From Algorimicrobium sediminis (GTDB lineage: Bacteria > Bacteroidota > Bacteroidia > Flavobacteriales > Flavobacteriaceae), in the NCBI RefSeq assembly GCF_042684585.1, contig NZ_JBHULS010000002.1, positions 248,001 to 312,000 of the forward strand: a DNA stretch of 64,000 nucleotides. The letters run 5' to 3'. The notes under the pieces are model-generated. The model worked only from the letters and a program-made list of their open reading frames with translations, did not search any database and was not told the DNA's origin. A program made the translations under genes and the position numbers. The stretch's first letter is position 1; every line of letters starts with the position of its first letter. This document shows, one piece after another, positions 9,185 through 18,408 of the stretch.

Positions 9185-9562
9185 TTATACAGCCTGCCAC
9201 AATATAACTGCCAGTAGAATACATGCCACAGGAAGCAACCACAAAAGGCAAATTGGTGTGTTTTTAGATTTTTTATTAATCATTTTGGCATTTAAAACCA
9301 TGCGTTTTTTACCTGCGTACTGTATCCAGTTTTTGAAAAATATAAAAACGATAGCCATAATAAATAACACCCACACTTGGTCTTGGGATAAGGTATTTAC
9401 GTGCATCTGGCTAAAAAAACCAGCGAAAAACATGCCTAGCAGCAACAAAATTGCTACTTGCAGAATGGATATGTAATAAGAGGCAATTTGGTGCGCCTTT
9501 TTGCTTTTTTTGCCTTTGTAATACTTTAATACGGTGTAATAAAGCGAATCGAAAATGCTCAT
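9185..9562 (-). CDS. Small membrane protein of unknown function
   Basis: 125 residues with three predicted membrane helices (about 26-48, 63-80 and 102-122), separated by a Lys-rich loop (NKKSKN) and preceded by a basic N-terminus (KGKKSKKAH). I do not recognise the family. It lies between the convergent EEP gene (5 bp away) and the terminator of the DUF5689 gene, so it may be transcribed on its own. Coding status is likely but not proven. Confidence 0.6.
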   Translation of the reverse strand: MSIFDSLYYTVLKYYKGKKSKKAHQIASYYISILQVAILLLLGMFFAGFFSQMHVNTLSQDQVWVLFIMAIVFIFFKNWIQYAGKKRMVLNAKMINKKSKNTPICLLWLLPVACILLAVILWQAV

Positions 9563-9584
9563 GTGCTAACTGGGATATAAAAAC

Positions 9585-9615
9585 AAAAGCTCCGTGGCAA
9601 AACCAGCGGAGCTTT
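9585..9615 (-). terminator. Terminator after the DUF5689 lipoprotein gene
   Basis: AAAAGCTCCG (9585-9594) pairs with CGGAGCTTT (9607-9615) around a 12-base loop. On the minus strand the stem is followed by a T-rich run (TTTTGTTTTTA), fitting termination of the transcript that ends at 9640. Confidence 0.8.
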
Positions 9616-9639
9616 AAGATACTTTTAAACGTATTGTAA

Positions 9640-11034
9640 TTAGTTTGCTACTACAGACACATCATCTATCTGGTAAGTAGTTGTAATACCATTTGCAGCG
9701 CCGTTGTATTCAAAAGCAACATAAACGGTGTCGCCTAGGTAAGCAGACAAATCTAAATTACCCGAAAAGGTAAAACTGCTTGCAAAACCACTGCTTGTTC
9801 CAGTGGCTATATTTGCTTCTGATAATTCTGTCCAAGTAGCAGTTGTTGGATCACCAGAAAAATCGGTAGACACATATACTTTTAAACCTGCACCATTATT
9901 AAAACCATCTTTTGTTAGGAAAGATAGTGCTGCAGAGCTTAAACCACTTAAATCAATACCTGGGGTTACTAACCATGCATTTAATGGGTTTTCTCCGGAG
10001 TTAAATGCTGATATTTGCGCGTACATATTATCGTTAAAATCTCTAAATACAAATAAGTTAGAACCACCATTTACGTTAAAGTTTGTCCATCCTGGCAAGT
10101 TAACATCGTCAAAACGCGTACCAGATTCAAAATCTTCGCTAAAAATTGGTGTTGCCAACGTACAACGCTCGCCCATTAAGTTAACATCCTCTACCGTATT
10201 TAAAGCTAAAACCACAGAACTACCATCAAAAGTTTTGTTTACTACGGCTTTAAGTGTACCGTTACCAGTTGGAAGCAATTCATTTTTGAAATTAGAGAAA
10301 GAACTTGTTTCTAGGTTAATAGTTGTGTAATTAACACTTTCGCAAGATTGAAGGGCTCTTTTTGTATCGAAATCTTCTTGTGGATCGAAATAGCGAAGTC
10401 CTAAAACGTTATCCGCAAACTCTACATCGTTTAATTGTACATATATACCAACTAGGTCTTCATTTACTTCCGAAATGGCAAGCTCTAAAGGCATCATGGT
10501 TTCGGTAACTGGCGATCTTAAAACACGGGTTGTTGCTTTGGTTTCACCAATACTGGTAACAGTTGTTCCAAAACGGTCGGTTTCAATACCACCGCCAATA
10601 GCTGTAATACCGTTTCCTACACGCTCCTCACCAATGTAAAGGTCTTTTAGGCTAACATAAACCTCACGACCAAAGTTAAATTGGTTGTATAAATCTACTT
10701 GGTTAATAATAACTTTTATAGCTGTAGTAGGGTTTGATGGGCTATCTTGTAAGTAAAACTCTTTAAAGAAGTTTCCAGATTTATCGGAGGAAGACACATA
10801 ACCTTTAATGTAAATGTTCTCGTCTATTGGCTCTAAGAAGTCGCCTTCGGTATACATTAATTTTGCTTCAGCTATAGAAATTTCAGTACCATTTGCTAAC
10901 AACTTATTTAAACGGGCATTTTCCTCGCTTCCTAAACTAGCAGGTATGGTATAATCGTCATCTTGCACACACGATACAATTGCTAAACTAGCAATTACGG
11001 TTAGTACTAGGGTTAAAAATTTATTTGTTTTCAT
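9640..11034 (-). CDS. DUF5689 lipoprotein with C-terminal choice-of-anchor J domain
   Basis: 464 residues with a lipoprotein signal (lipobox AIVSC, Cys about residue 22), so probably a surface-exposed outer-membrane lipoprotein. The middle (about 55-290) is a DUF5689 region of OB-fold-like character, with KGYVSSSDKSGNFFKEFYLQD near its start. The C-terminal part (about 295-464) resembles the cleaved-adhesin/choice-of-anchor J jelly-roll domain (EDFESG, GWTNFN, WLVTPGIDL, IDDVSVV), often a ligand-binding module. It is 38 bp downstream of a TonB-dependent receptor gene and should form a receptor-lipoprotein pair with it, analogous to SusC/SusD. The ligand is unknown. Confidence 0.85.
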   Translation of the reverse strand: MKTNKFLTLVLTVIASLAIVSCVQDDDYTIPASLGSEENARLNKLLANGTEISIAEAKLMYTEGDFLEPIDENIYIKGYVSSSDKSGNFFKEFYLQDSPSNPTTAIKVIINQVDLYNQFNFGREVYVSLKDLYIGEERVGNGITAIGGGIETDRFGTTVTSIGETKATTRVLRSPVTETMMPLELAISEVNEDLVGIYVQLNDVEFADNVLGLRYFDPQEDFDTKRALQSCESVNYTTINLETSSFSNFKNELLPTGNGTLKAVVNKTFDGSSVVLALNTVEDVNLMGERCTLATPIFSEDFESGTRFDDVNLPGWTNFNVNGGSNLFVFRDFNDNMYAQISAFNSGENPLNAWLVTPGIDLSGLSSAALSFLTKDGFNNGAGLKVYVSTDFSGDPTTATWTELSEANIATGTSSGFASSFTFSGNLDLSAYLGDTVYVAFEYNGAANGITTTYQIDDVSVVAN

Positions 11035-11072
11035 AATTAATAATACGTTTAATTTATTTTTTCTTTTTCGTT

Positions 11073-13835
11073 TTAGAATCTAAAGTTAACATTTACAAAG
11101 TAAGTAGCACCACGTCCGTACCAGTATTTTGGTCCAAACTGACGTTTAGGCGCTTGGTTATCAGCTAACAACTCGTTATAGTTAGCATTTCTACCTTGCT
11201 CAAAACCGCCTGTTTTATATACTTCGTCTAGTAAGTTGTTTACACTTGCAAACACGCCAATATAATAATCGCCAACTTTCCAAGATTTTCCACCTGTTAA
11301 ATTTACAGTAAAATACGGATCAATCTCTTCTTGTTTTAATAATTCTCTGGCAATGTTTTCATCGTAATTATTTATTGGCAAACCATCATTAGCTAAATAG
11401 AAGTTTTGCGTTCTTAACAACGGACTAACATCTATGTAGGCTTTTGCCAAATAGTTAACAGTAGCACCAAACCACCAGTAGTCTGGATCGCGGTATTCAA
11501 AACCAACAGAGTATGCCTCTTGTGGTCCGCCTGCAATTTTATAGTCTTTTAAATTAGCTTTAGTAGTTGGAGTTCTGTTAAAGCTAGAGGATGTTAAATA
11601 TAAGTTTGGATTGTTATCGTAGGTGTACTGACCTACAGAAGCCGCACCTTTTAATTTAATGGTAGGTGTTACCTGTGTCTCAATACCTAATTCGGCACCA
11701 ATGTGTCTTTTATCTACACCTTGTAAAACTTCTTGCACAAAAGCACTAGAATCGTTAAACTCTTGACCATCGTTAGAAACTCCTAGCGCAAAGATACCAT
11801 CGGCATAATAGAAACCAATTTCATTGGCGTCTTCAATTTTTGTGTAATAACCTGTAAGTTTGGCCTTAACTATAGGCGAACGGAAGATGTAGCTAGCATC
11901 TACACTGGTAATTTTTTCTTCCGTAATATTATCCACTATATTGTGGTTGTCTCTGGAGTTAGAATAGGTATTTCTAATTGTTGGTGCTTTTGTAATATAG
12001 CCACCGTTAACATCTATTAGGTGCTTACCGGTAATTTTATAAGTAAAGCCAGCTTTTGCAGCAATACCTGTAAAGTTTAATTTTTCGCCTTTCCCGTACG
12101 ATAGGTCTCCAAGGAAATTACTGTGTTCCCACAGGCCATCACGCTGGTAAGAGGTGCTTGTAATACCACCAGACAAATAAAAATCCACTTTACTGTATTT
12201 AAATTGTGCTTGCGCATAACCGGAAATAACATCGGCGTAAATATTGTAGTTATAGCGGAATTTATCGCCTTCACCTAAAATTCGGCTTGGGTTTCGGTTG
12301 TCAAATTGGTAATTATCAAACGAATCGACATTTAAAACCCCAGAACCACCAAGTAAATCGATGATTTCACCAAAGTTTTTAGACTTTAAGTTTTTGTAAT
12401 TAACAGCAGCATTAAAAATAATATTGTCGTTAATTTCGGTGTTAAAAATAGAGTTAACGGTAAACTGCTCATCGTCTGTACGGTCTTCATACAAGGCGTA
12501 AGCATTGGTATCGCCTACAGATGCGTTGGTAAGGTTGGCATCTAAAATACGCTCCCAGTTTATCTGACCATTGTTTTGGAAGTTTTGCTGTGCTAAGAAG
12601 GCGCCAGCATAATCTGGACCATCTGAATCTGCTAAAAAGTAGCTTGGTAAGTCTTGGTAGTAAGCTGGACTTGGATTAGCACCACCACTGTAATCTAAAC
12701 GGCTGTTTCCAATTTTCCCATATTGGTAACCAACATTTGTGTTTAAGGTTGTTTTACTGTTAATATCCCAGTAATGGTTTAACATAAAAATAGGCTCTTC
12801 AATTTCTTTAATGCGCGAATTTTTCTTTTCACCATCTAACCAACCCCAGTATTCGTTATACTTAATGTCCTTTAAATCGTATACCTCTTGTGTGTTAGGC
12901 GACGATTTTCCACGACGGTTAGGCGTGTACATGGATGTAAAGTTAATGCTGTGGTTGTCGTTAATTTTCTTTTCTACGGCCACAAAAAATGAATTAGCAT
13001 CGTATAAAGTCCCATCCTGGAAACCTTCTTTACCCCAGCGTCTGCCGCCCATAATAGCATAGGACCAACCACCTTCTAATAAGCCAGAAGCATAGCTAGC
13101 CATAACACGGTTTGTATAACTTCTGTTGGAAGATGAATACGTAACACGACCACCTTCGCGATATTGCGAAGCACGAACATTCATGTTTGTAGTACCTAAA
13201 ACACCACCAAACGTGTAAGCTGAAGGCGCTAAACCTGTTGTTAATTCTTGGTTACGAAGTACATCATTCAAGCCACCCCAATCGCTCCATTGCGGTCTGC
13301 CATCGTACAACTTATTCATTTCGATACCATTAATTAAAACGCTACCATTTTCCGAATCTAAACCACGTACTCTAAAAAACGATGAGCTCCACTCGAAAGC
13401 TGCTGTACGCTGAAACACATCTTGAGAAGACTGCAGCAAGCCCGAAATATTATCCAAACCACCAGATTCGTCGTCCAACTCATCATCGGTTAAGTTTATG
13501 GTAAACAAATCGGCAGCTGTATCTCGTTCCAAAATCATATCGGTTATGTTTACCGTTTGCCCTTGGTTAATAACAATTGGGTAACGCTTAAAAACATACT
13601 CGTCTTTAGAAATTCTTAAAACCTGCTCTCCTAACGGTAAATTTGAACGTAGCTCAAACATTCCATTTTCGTCCGTTAAAGTTGTAATATCTGTACCTTC
13701 AATGGTAACAGTTACATTACGAATTGGATTTAATGAAGTGCCTTCTGTAACACTTCCTTTCACTACCGTTTCTTGGGCAATAGCCGCAACGGTGGAGAAA
13801 AATCCAAATAAAAAAACAATTAAACTTTTTTTCAT
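11073..13835 (-). CDS. TonB-dependent receptor with CarboxypepD_reg-like domain
   Basis: 920-residue outer-membrane receptor. Signal peptide to about residue 20 (AAIAQ), then a carboxypeptidase-regulatory-like β-sandwich (about 25-105), plug domain (about 125-230, with VRGLDSENGSVLINGIEMN) and a 22-strand type barrel ending in the aromatic signature VNVNFRF. It is partnered with the DUF5689 lipoprotein directly downstream. The divergent secreted EEP enzyme at 13975 suggests the receptor imports products of phosphoester or nucleic-acid hydrolysis; that is inference. Its plug shares a WSxWGGLxD-type segment with the receptor at 15649, so the two may be related. Confidence 0.93.
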   Translation of the reverse strand: MKKSLIVFLFGFFSTVAAIAQETVVKGSVTEGTSLNPIRNVTVTIEGTDITTLTDENGMFELRSNLPLGEQVLRISKDEYVFKRYPIVINQGQTVNITDMILERDTAADLFTINLTDDELDDESGGLDNISGLLQSSQDVFQRTAAFEWSSSFFRVRGLDSENGSVLINGIEMNKLYDGRPQWSDWGGLNDVLRNQELTTGLAPSAYTFGGVLGTTNMNVRASQYREGGRVTYSSSNRSYTNRVMASYASGLLEGGWSYAIMGGRRWGKEGFQDGTLYDANSFFVAVEKKINDNHSINFTSMYTPNRRGKSSPNTQEVYDLKDIKYNEYWGWLDGEKKNSRIKEIEEPIFMLNHYWDINSKTTLNTNVGYQYGKIGNSRLDYSGGANPSPAYYQDLPSYFLADSDGPDYAGAFLAQQNFQNNGQINWERILDANLTNASVGDTNAYALYEDRTDDEQFTVNSIFNTEINDNIIFNAAVNYKNLKSKNFGEIIDLLGGSGVLNVDSFDNYQFDNRNPSRILGEGDKFRYNYNIYADVISGYAQAQFKYSKVDFYLSGGITSTSYQRDGLWEHSNFLGDLSYGKGEKLNFTGIAAKAGFTYKITGKHLIDVNGGYITKAPTIRNTYSNSRDNHNIVDNITEEKITSVDASYIFRSPIVKAKLTGYYTKIEDANEIGFYYADGIFALGVSNDGQEFNDSSAFVQEVLQGVDKRHIGAELGIETQVTPTIKLKGAASVGQYTYDNNPNLYLTSSSFNRTPTTKANLKDYKIAGGPQEAYSVGFEYRDPDYWWFGATVNYLAKAYIDVSPLLRTQNFYLANDGLPINNYDENIARELLKQEEIDPYFTVNLTGGKSWKVGDYYIGVFASVNNLLDEVYKTGGFEQGRNANYNELLADNQAPKRQFGPKYWYGRGATYFVNVNFRF

Positions 13836-13893
13836 GTTAGAATTTATAATTTTAAAATTGATACTTTCGTTAAATCTGAATTAAATGGGCGTG

Positions 13894-13901
13894 CAAATTT
13901 A
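13894..13901 (-). promoter_or_regulatory. Candidate -7 element for the TonB receptor / DUF5689 operon
   Basis: Minus-strand TAAATTTG fits TAnnTTTG and is 58 bases upstream of the ATG at 13835. The -33 TTG is not evident. The divergent EEP gene starts at 13975, so this intergenic stretch should hold both promoters. Confidence 0.4.
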
Positions 13902-13974
13902 CATTATTTATAATAAATATCTACTTTTGGCGTGAGATTTGTAAATCAAGAATTGAATATAATACAATAAGGTA

Positions 13975-15027
13975 ATGAAAAAGTTTAAAATTGGGGCATT
14001 ATTGGCCTTTATATGCCTCACGATAAGCGTAAACGCTCAAGAAGCTAAAAAATTTAAAATTCACACGGTTGCTTTCTACAATCTAGAAAATTTATTTGAC
14101 ACCATTAACGACCCAAATAAAAACGACGAAGCAAGCCCAATTATGGAAATGAAGGTTAACACCAGCACCATTTATAAGAAAAAAGTGCATAATATGGCGC
14201 GTGTACTGGCCGACATTGGCACGGATACAGCTAAAAATTCGCCCGTAATAATTGGTGTTGCCGAAGTTGAAAACATAAAGGTACTGGAAGATGTCGTTAA
14301 CGACCCCCAATTATTTTCCAAAGACTACGGTGTTATCCATTACGATTCGCCCGATAGAAGAGGTATTGATGTTGGTTTAATATACCAAAAGAAATATTTT
14401 ACGCCTACCCACAGCAGTAACCACGAGTTGGTTATTATTGACGATCGCTCTGGAAGACGCGTTTATACCAGAGACCAACTGTTGGTTAGTGGTAAATTAG
14501 ACGGCGAATTAATTCATATTCTAGTAAATCATTGGCCATCCCGAAGCGGTGGCGAGGCCAGAAGCAGACCGAAGCGTGTTGCGGCTGCCAAATTAAGTAA
14601 AAAAATTATAGATTCCTTACAAACGGCAGACCCCTATGCTAAAGTGATTATTATGGGCGACTTTAACGACGACCCAACCAATACCAGTATAAAAGACGTT
14701 TTAGGCGCTAAAAAAGAAAAGGAAGATGTTGCCTTAAAAGGTATTTACAATCCTTTTGAAAGCTTATTTAAAATGGGCATAGGCTCCAATGCCTACAGAG
14801 ACAGTTGGAGCTTATTCGATCAGGTTTTAGTAACACAGCCATTTTTAGAAAAAGATTATAGCTCCTGGCGCTTATACCAAGCACACGTTTTTAATAAAAA
14901 CTACTTGGTAAACAAAAAAGGACGTTATAAAGGCTATCCATTTCGAAGTTTTTCTAACGGCGGTTTTACAGATGGTTTCAGCGACCATTTTCCAGCCTAC
15001 ATATACCTCATTAAACAAGTGGATTAA
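13975..15027 (+). CDS. Secreted endonuclease/exonuclease/phosphatase (EEP) family protein
   Basis: 350 residues with a Sec signal peptide (cleavage near residue 21, SVNAQ), so exported to the periplasm or beyond. It carries the same motif series as the paralogue at 8223: FYNLENLF, VAEVEN, VNHWPSR, MGDFNDDP and FSDHFPAY, all catalytic positions intact. It is divergent from the TonB receptor/DUF5689 operon (139 bp between starts) and is closed by a terminator. The pairing of an exported EEP hydrolase with a receptor-lipoprotein pair suggests external phosphoester or DNA/RNA degradation followed by uptake. Substrate untested. Confidence 0.9.
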   Translation: MKKFKIGALLAFICLTISVNAQEAKKFKIHTVAFYNLENLFDTINDPNKNDEASPIMEMKVNTSTIYKKKVHNMARVLADIGTDTAKNSPVIIGVAEVENIKVLEDVVNDPQLFSKDYGVIHYDSPDRRGIDVGLIYQKKYFTPTHSSNHELVIIDDRSGRRVYTRDQLLVSGKLDGELIHILVNHWPSRSGGEARSRPKRVAAAKLSKKIIDSLQTADPYAKVIIMGDFNDDPTNTSIKDVLGAKKEKEDVALKGIYNPFESLFKMGIGSNAYRDSWSLFDQVLVTQPFLEKDYSSWRLYQAHVFNKNYLVNKKGRYKGYPFRSFSNGGFTDGFSDHFPAYIYLIKQVD

Positions 15028-15047
15028 CAACCACACCAGACCATAAA

Positions 15048-15083
15048 AAAAGCGCCTTTTAATAAAATTTAAAAGGCGCTTTT
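15048..15083. terminator. Bidirectional terminator between convergent genes
   Basis: AAAAGCGCCTTTTA (15048-15061) and TAAAAGGCGCTTTT (15070-15083) form a perfect 14-bp stem with A/T tracts on both sides. It can terminate the EEP transcript (+) and the cytochrome b-like transcript (-). Confidence 0.85.
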
Positions 15084-15102
15084 CTTTACTGAAAATAGCA
15101 GA

Positions 15103-15543
15103 TTAAGCCAACCATGTTTTCCAAGGAATTTTAGACAACACCAAAACCAAAGCTAGGGTATAAAAAATAGCTAGCATTTTTAATTTGGCTTTAGAAGTTA
15201 GTTTCTTTTTATGTTTGGAGTAACCAATGGTTATAAGCACCACAGCAACAATCATGGTAGTTGGGTGCTCTACAATATTGGAGCGTAAGGTACTATCTTT
15301 CATTACAGCACCCATACCCGCTTCTTTCACTATATTTATATAAGGGCCAACGGCGTACAAAATTATTCCAATTAATAGTTGAATGTGCGAAACAATAAGG
15401 GCAAATAAAGAAATTCTGAAATCTTTTGGTGCATATTCTTTACCAGCAAGCAGCTTTACTACCGCGTTTACAGTGGCCAAAACCAAAATTAAAAGGACTA
15501 AATACGCCCAATGCGAATGCAAAATGTTAACGGTGTTATACAT
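15103..15543 (-). CDS. Cytochrome b-like four-helix membrane protein
   Basis: 146 residues with four predicted membrane helices (about 10-30, 45-68, 95-113 and 122-140). Histidines near helix ends (HSHWAY, SHIQL, EHPTT) could bind heme, and similar flavobacterial proteins are commonly labelled cytochrome B, but I see no definitive signature. It has a perfect TAnnTTTG element 27 bases upstream, just inside the terminator of the preceding gene, so it is probably monocistronic. Confidence 0.6.
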   Translation of the reverse strand: MYNTVNILHSHWAYLVLLILVLATVNAVVKLLAGKEYAPKDFRISLFALIVSHIQLLIGIILYAVGPYINIVKEAGMGAVMKDSTLRSNIVEHPTTMIVAVVLITIGYSKHKKKLTSKAKLKMLAIFYTLALVLVLSKIPWKTWLA

Positions 15544-15570
15544 ATTTTAAAGTTTATAAGTTAGTTGTTA

Positions 15571-15578
15571 CAAAGGTA
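15571..15578 (-). promoter_or_regulatory. Candidate -7 element for the cytochrome b-like gene
   Basis: Minus-strand TACCTTTG, a perfect TAnnTTTG, ends 27 bases before the ATG. The -33 zone overlaps the terminator at 15597-15623 and has no TTG. Confidence 0.4.
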
Positions 15579-15596
15579 CTAAATAATGGGAATTAA

Positions 15597-15623
15597 AAAG
15601 CCGCTCCGAAAGGAAGCGGCTTT
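15597..15623 (-). terminator. Terminator after the TonB receptor at 15649
   Basis: AAAGCCGCT (15597-15605) pairs with AGCGGCTTT (15615-15623), extended by CC/GG around a GAAA tetraloop with one bulged base. On the minus strand it is followed by TTTTTAATT. Confidence 0.8.
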
Positions 15624-15648
15624 AAAATTTACTTATAGAATAGGTTTA

Positions 15649-18243
15649 TTAAAACTTATACTTCACAGAAGCGTTAAATGTTAAACCATTTGTATTAAAG
15701 TATCCAAAGTTATCAGATTGCTGAATTCTTACCTCATCAAATACGTTGTAAACGTTACCAACAAAAGTTAAACGCTGACCACCAAATTCAAAATCGTAAG
15801 ATACACCAACATCTGTTAAGGAGTAAGCAGCAATTCTACCCACATTTTCTGTTTGCACAGAGTTACCATCGTTTTCAAACAAACGGTCGTAGTAATTAAT
15901 GTTACCGTACAATGTTAATCCATCAATAATGCGTGCGCGGGTTCCAAAACCAGCTGTAAATTGTGGTGCATTGGTAATTTTAACACCGTTTCTGTCTGTT
16001 CCTGGCGATTCAGAAATTAGCTCGCCAGTACGGTCGTTGTAAACAGATACATCCGATGTACCATCGTACTCCCAGCTACCACCAGACACATAACCTGTTA
16101 AGCTAATAGCATTGGTAATACGGTATTCCATATCTAATTCCACACCTTTGTGAATTTGACGCACACCTCTATCAAAAACGTTTAACTCTATATCATCCGA
16201 GTCATCGCCCGGTGTTCCGTTGTCGTCAATATCCGTACCTAAAATAACACGGTTGTCCCAGTCTGTGTAGTAAAAGTTAAAATCGGCTCTAAAATTAGAT
16301 ACCTTAAACTTATAGCCTAACTCAAAGCTTGTAATTTCTTCGTTATCCACCTCTGGATTTTTAAAGATGTCGTTAGAGCTTCTAATATCCTTAAAGATGT
16401 TATCTAAAAATGGTTGTCTTGAATAGAAACCTGCATTTAAGTAAATACGGCTACTATTTGGATCTATCGCGTAAGATACACCACCTTTTAAGTTGTAACC
16501 TAATTTGTCTAATTTATCAGACTTACCTAAACCTTCACCTTCAAAACGGCCTTCTCTCTGGTAAGATTGATTGGACACAGCTCCTTGGAAGAATACAGAA
16601 AAATTATCGTTCGCGTATTCAATTTGTCCAAAAGCACCTTGGTAATTAATGTTTTCTGAATAATCGTAATCAATACGCTGACCTTCATCTGCAAAATCAA
16701 ATAATGAAGCCCATGGTTTTGGATCGAAAGATTGCGTTACTACAGCGCCATCTGGTCTGTCGTTTGCCCAACCTGTTAATCCGTAAAAATCGGCTACCTG
16801 ACGGAAGTGATCACCTCTGTACAAACGTACATCGGCACCTACGTTAAAGCTTAATTCGTCTGTAATTTCATGGTTAAAGCTTGTTACCAAACCATACCAA
16901 GCGTGGTTGTTTACAGATGAACGACGAATGTACGAGGTGTTGCGCTCGCCACTTTCGTTACCAATACCATTGTCGTTAGCTAATGCCTGCTGCTCAATAG
17001 CAAAATAATCTATTTGTCCGTCTGCCGTACGAATTCGTCCACGACCACGGTCGCCCGTTCCGCCACCACGGCCCCAAGATGCGTAGGCTACTGTAGCTAA
17101 TTCAGATTTTTCTGAAATATTCCAGTCCCAGTTAAAATTAAATACTGGTTTGTGGTAGTAGTTTGTTCTTTCAGATTCAATACCTTTAGAATATTGTGTC
17201 CCGTTTAAACCTTCTGTATAACCCCAGTGTTGGTTAAACTTTGGCGTATTTTCCAGTGTTTCTTTGCTTTGAGACCATCTCTGACCGTGTTGTTGTGGCG
17301 CTCCAGTTAACAAAACATTGAATGTATGGTTTTCGTTTGGCTTGTAACCAGCAGATAAGAAATAGGTTTGACCAGAACCAAAGGTACCTTGCGCCCATTT
17401 TCTATGCGCTTGCCAATGATCTAACAATACAGAAAAAGACCAACCTTTTTCGCTTAAACCAGTGTCGTAAGAAACGGTTCCTTTGAAGTAACTATCGTTA
17501 CCACCCATAAAACGTACAAAGCCACCTTTATTTCTGTCTGTTGACTTCATAATAAGGTTCATGGTTCCACCTACAGACGAAATAGCTAATTTTGAAGATC
17601 CTAAACCACGTTGTAATTGTACGCCATTGGCTACATCGGCAATACCAGACCAGTTAGACCAGTACACACGACCATCTTCCATACCATTTACAGGCTGTCC
17701 ATTTAATAAAACCGCAATGTTTGTTTGGTCGAAACCACGTAAAAACATTTGCGAATCGCCAAAACCAGTTTGTCCGGAAATATAAACAGATGGTGTGTTT
17801 TTTACAATTTCCGATACCTCTACGTTACCCACTGCACGCTCTTGAATTTCAGCACGCTTTATGGTAGATACCGCAATTGGTGTGGCGCGTTCCTCCGCTA
17901 AATCAATTACTCCCGAACCAACAATAACAACCTCTTCCAAGGTATTATTACTAGATAATACAATGTTACCAATGCTTTGGCTCCCTGTAACCGTTACTTT
18001 TTTTGTTTCGTACCCTACATAAGAAATTACTAAAACAGTATTGGTACGCTCTGTTTTAATAGTGAAGTTCCCATCAAAATCTGAAGATACGCCGTTTGTT
18101 GTACCTTCTTCAATAATGTTTGCACCTGGCAGTGGCGCGTTCATTTCGGCATCCATAATAGTACCTGTAACAGTACTTTGGGCCATAGCAATAGCACTTA
18201 TTAAAAATGCTGTTGCAAAAAATAATCTTGTAATTTTTTTCAT
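15649..18243 (-). CDS. TonB-dependent receptor with CarboxypepD_reg-like domain
   Basis: 864 residues: signal peptide (to about 22, AMAQS), CarboxypepD_reg-like domain (about 23-100, with GTIMDAEMNAPLPGANIIEEG), TonB-box-like stretch (LEEVVIVGSG), plug domain (about 115-235, FLRGFDQTNIAVLLNGQPVNGMEDGRVYWSNW) and a long barrel ending NASVKYKF. No SusD-like or DUF5689 lipoprotein accompanies it; the gene stands alone between pgi and the cytochrome b-like gene. Its ligand cannot be read from sequence. Confidence 0.92.
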   Translation of the reverse strand: MKKITRLFFATAFLISAIAMAQSTVTGTIMDAEMNAPLPGANIIEEGTTNGVSSDFDGNFTIKTERTNTVLVISYVGYETKKVTVTGSQSIGNIVLSSNNTLEEVVIVGSGVIDLAEERATPIAVSTIKRAEIQERAVGNVEVSEIVKNTPSVYISGQTGFGDSQMFLRGFDQTNIAVLLNGQPVNGMEDGRVYWSNWSGIADVANGVQLQRGLGSSKLAISSVGGTMNLIMKSTDRNKGGFVRFMGGNDSYFKGTVSYDTGLSEKGWSFSVLLDHWQAHRKWAQGTFGSGQTYFLSAGYKPNENHTFNVLLTGAPQQHGQRWSQSKETLENTPKFNQHWGYTEGLNGTQYSKGIESERTNYYHKPVFNFNWDWNISEKSELATVAYASWGRGGGTGDRGRGRIRTADGQIDYFAIEQQALANDNGIGNESGERNTSYIRRSSVNNHAWYGLVTSFNHEITDELSFNVGADVRLYRGDHFRQVADFYGLTGWANDRPDGAVVTQSFDPKPWASLFDFADEGQRIDYDYSENINYQGAFGQIEYANDNFSVFFQGAVSNQSYQREGRFEGEGLGKSDKLDKLGYNLKGGVSYAIDPNSSRIYLNAGFYSRQPFLDNIFKDIRSSNDIFKNPEVDNEEITSFELGYKFKVSNFRADFNFYYTDWDNRVILGTDIDDNGTPGDDSDDIELNVFDRGVRQIHKGVELDMEYRITNAISLTGYVSGGSWEYDGTSDVSVYNDRTGELISESPGTDRNGVKITNAPQFTAGFGTRARIIDGLTLYGNINYYDRLFENDGNSVQTENVGRIAAYSLTDVGVSYDFEFGGQRLTFVGNVYNVFDEVRIQQSDNFGYFNTNGLTFNASVKYKF

Positions 18244-18274
18244 TGTATTATTAAGATTGGTTTGAAATTTTCGG

Positions 18275-18282
18275 CAAAATTA
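18275..18282 (-). promoter_or_regulatory. Candidate -7 element for the TonB receptor at 15649
   Basis: Minus-strand TAATTTTG (TAnnTTTG) ends 31 bases before the ATG at 18243. No exact TTG at -33. Confidence 0.4.
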
Positions 18283-18408
18283 ACGCTTTAAAGCATATTA
18301 ACATGAAATTAAGGTTAAGTTTTTCCGCTTGAGGTAAGATAAAAAATATTTCAATGTGATAATTTGCTAATAAATAAAGCTATTAACAGATTTTTTAACA
18401 ATGAAATT

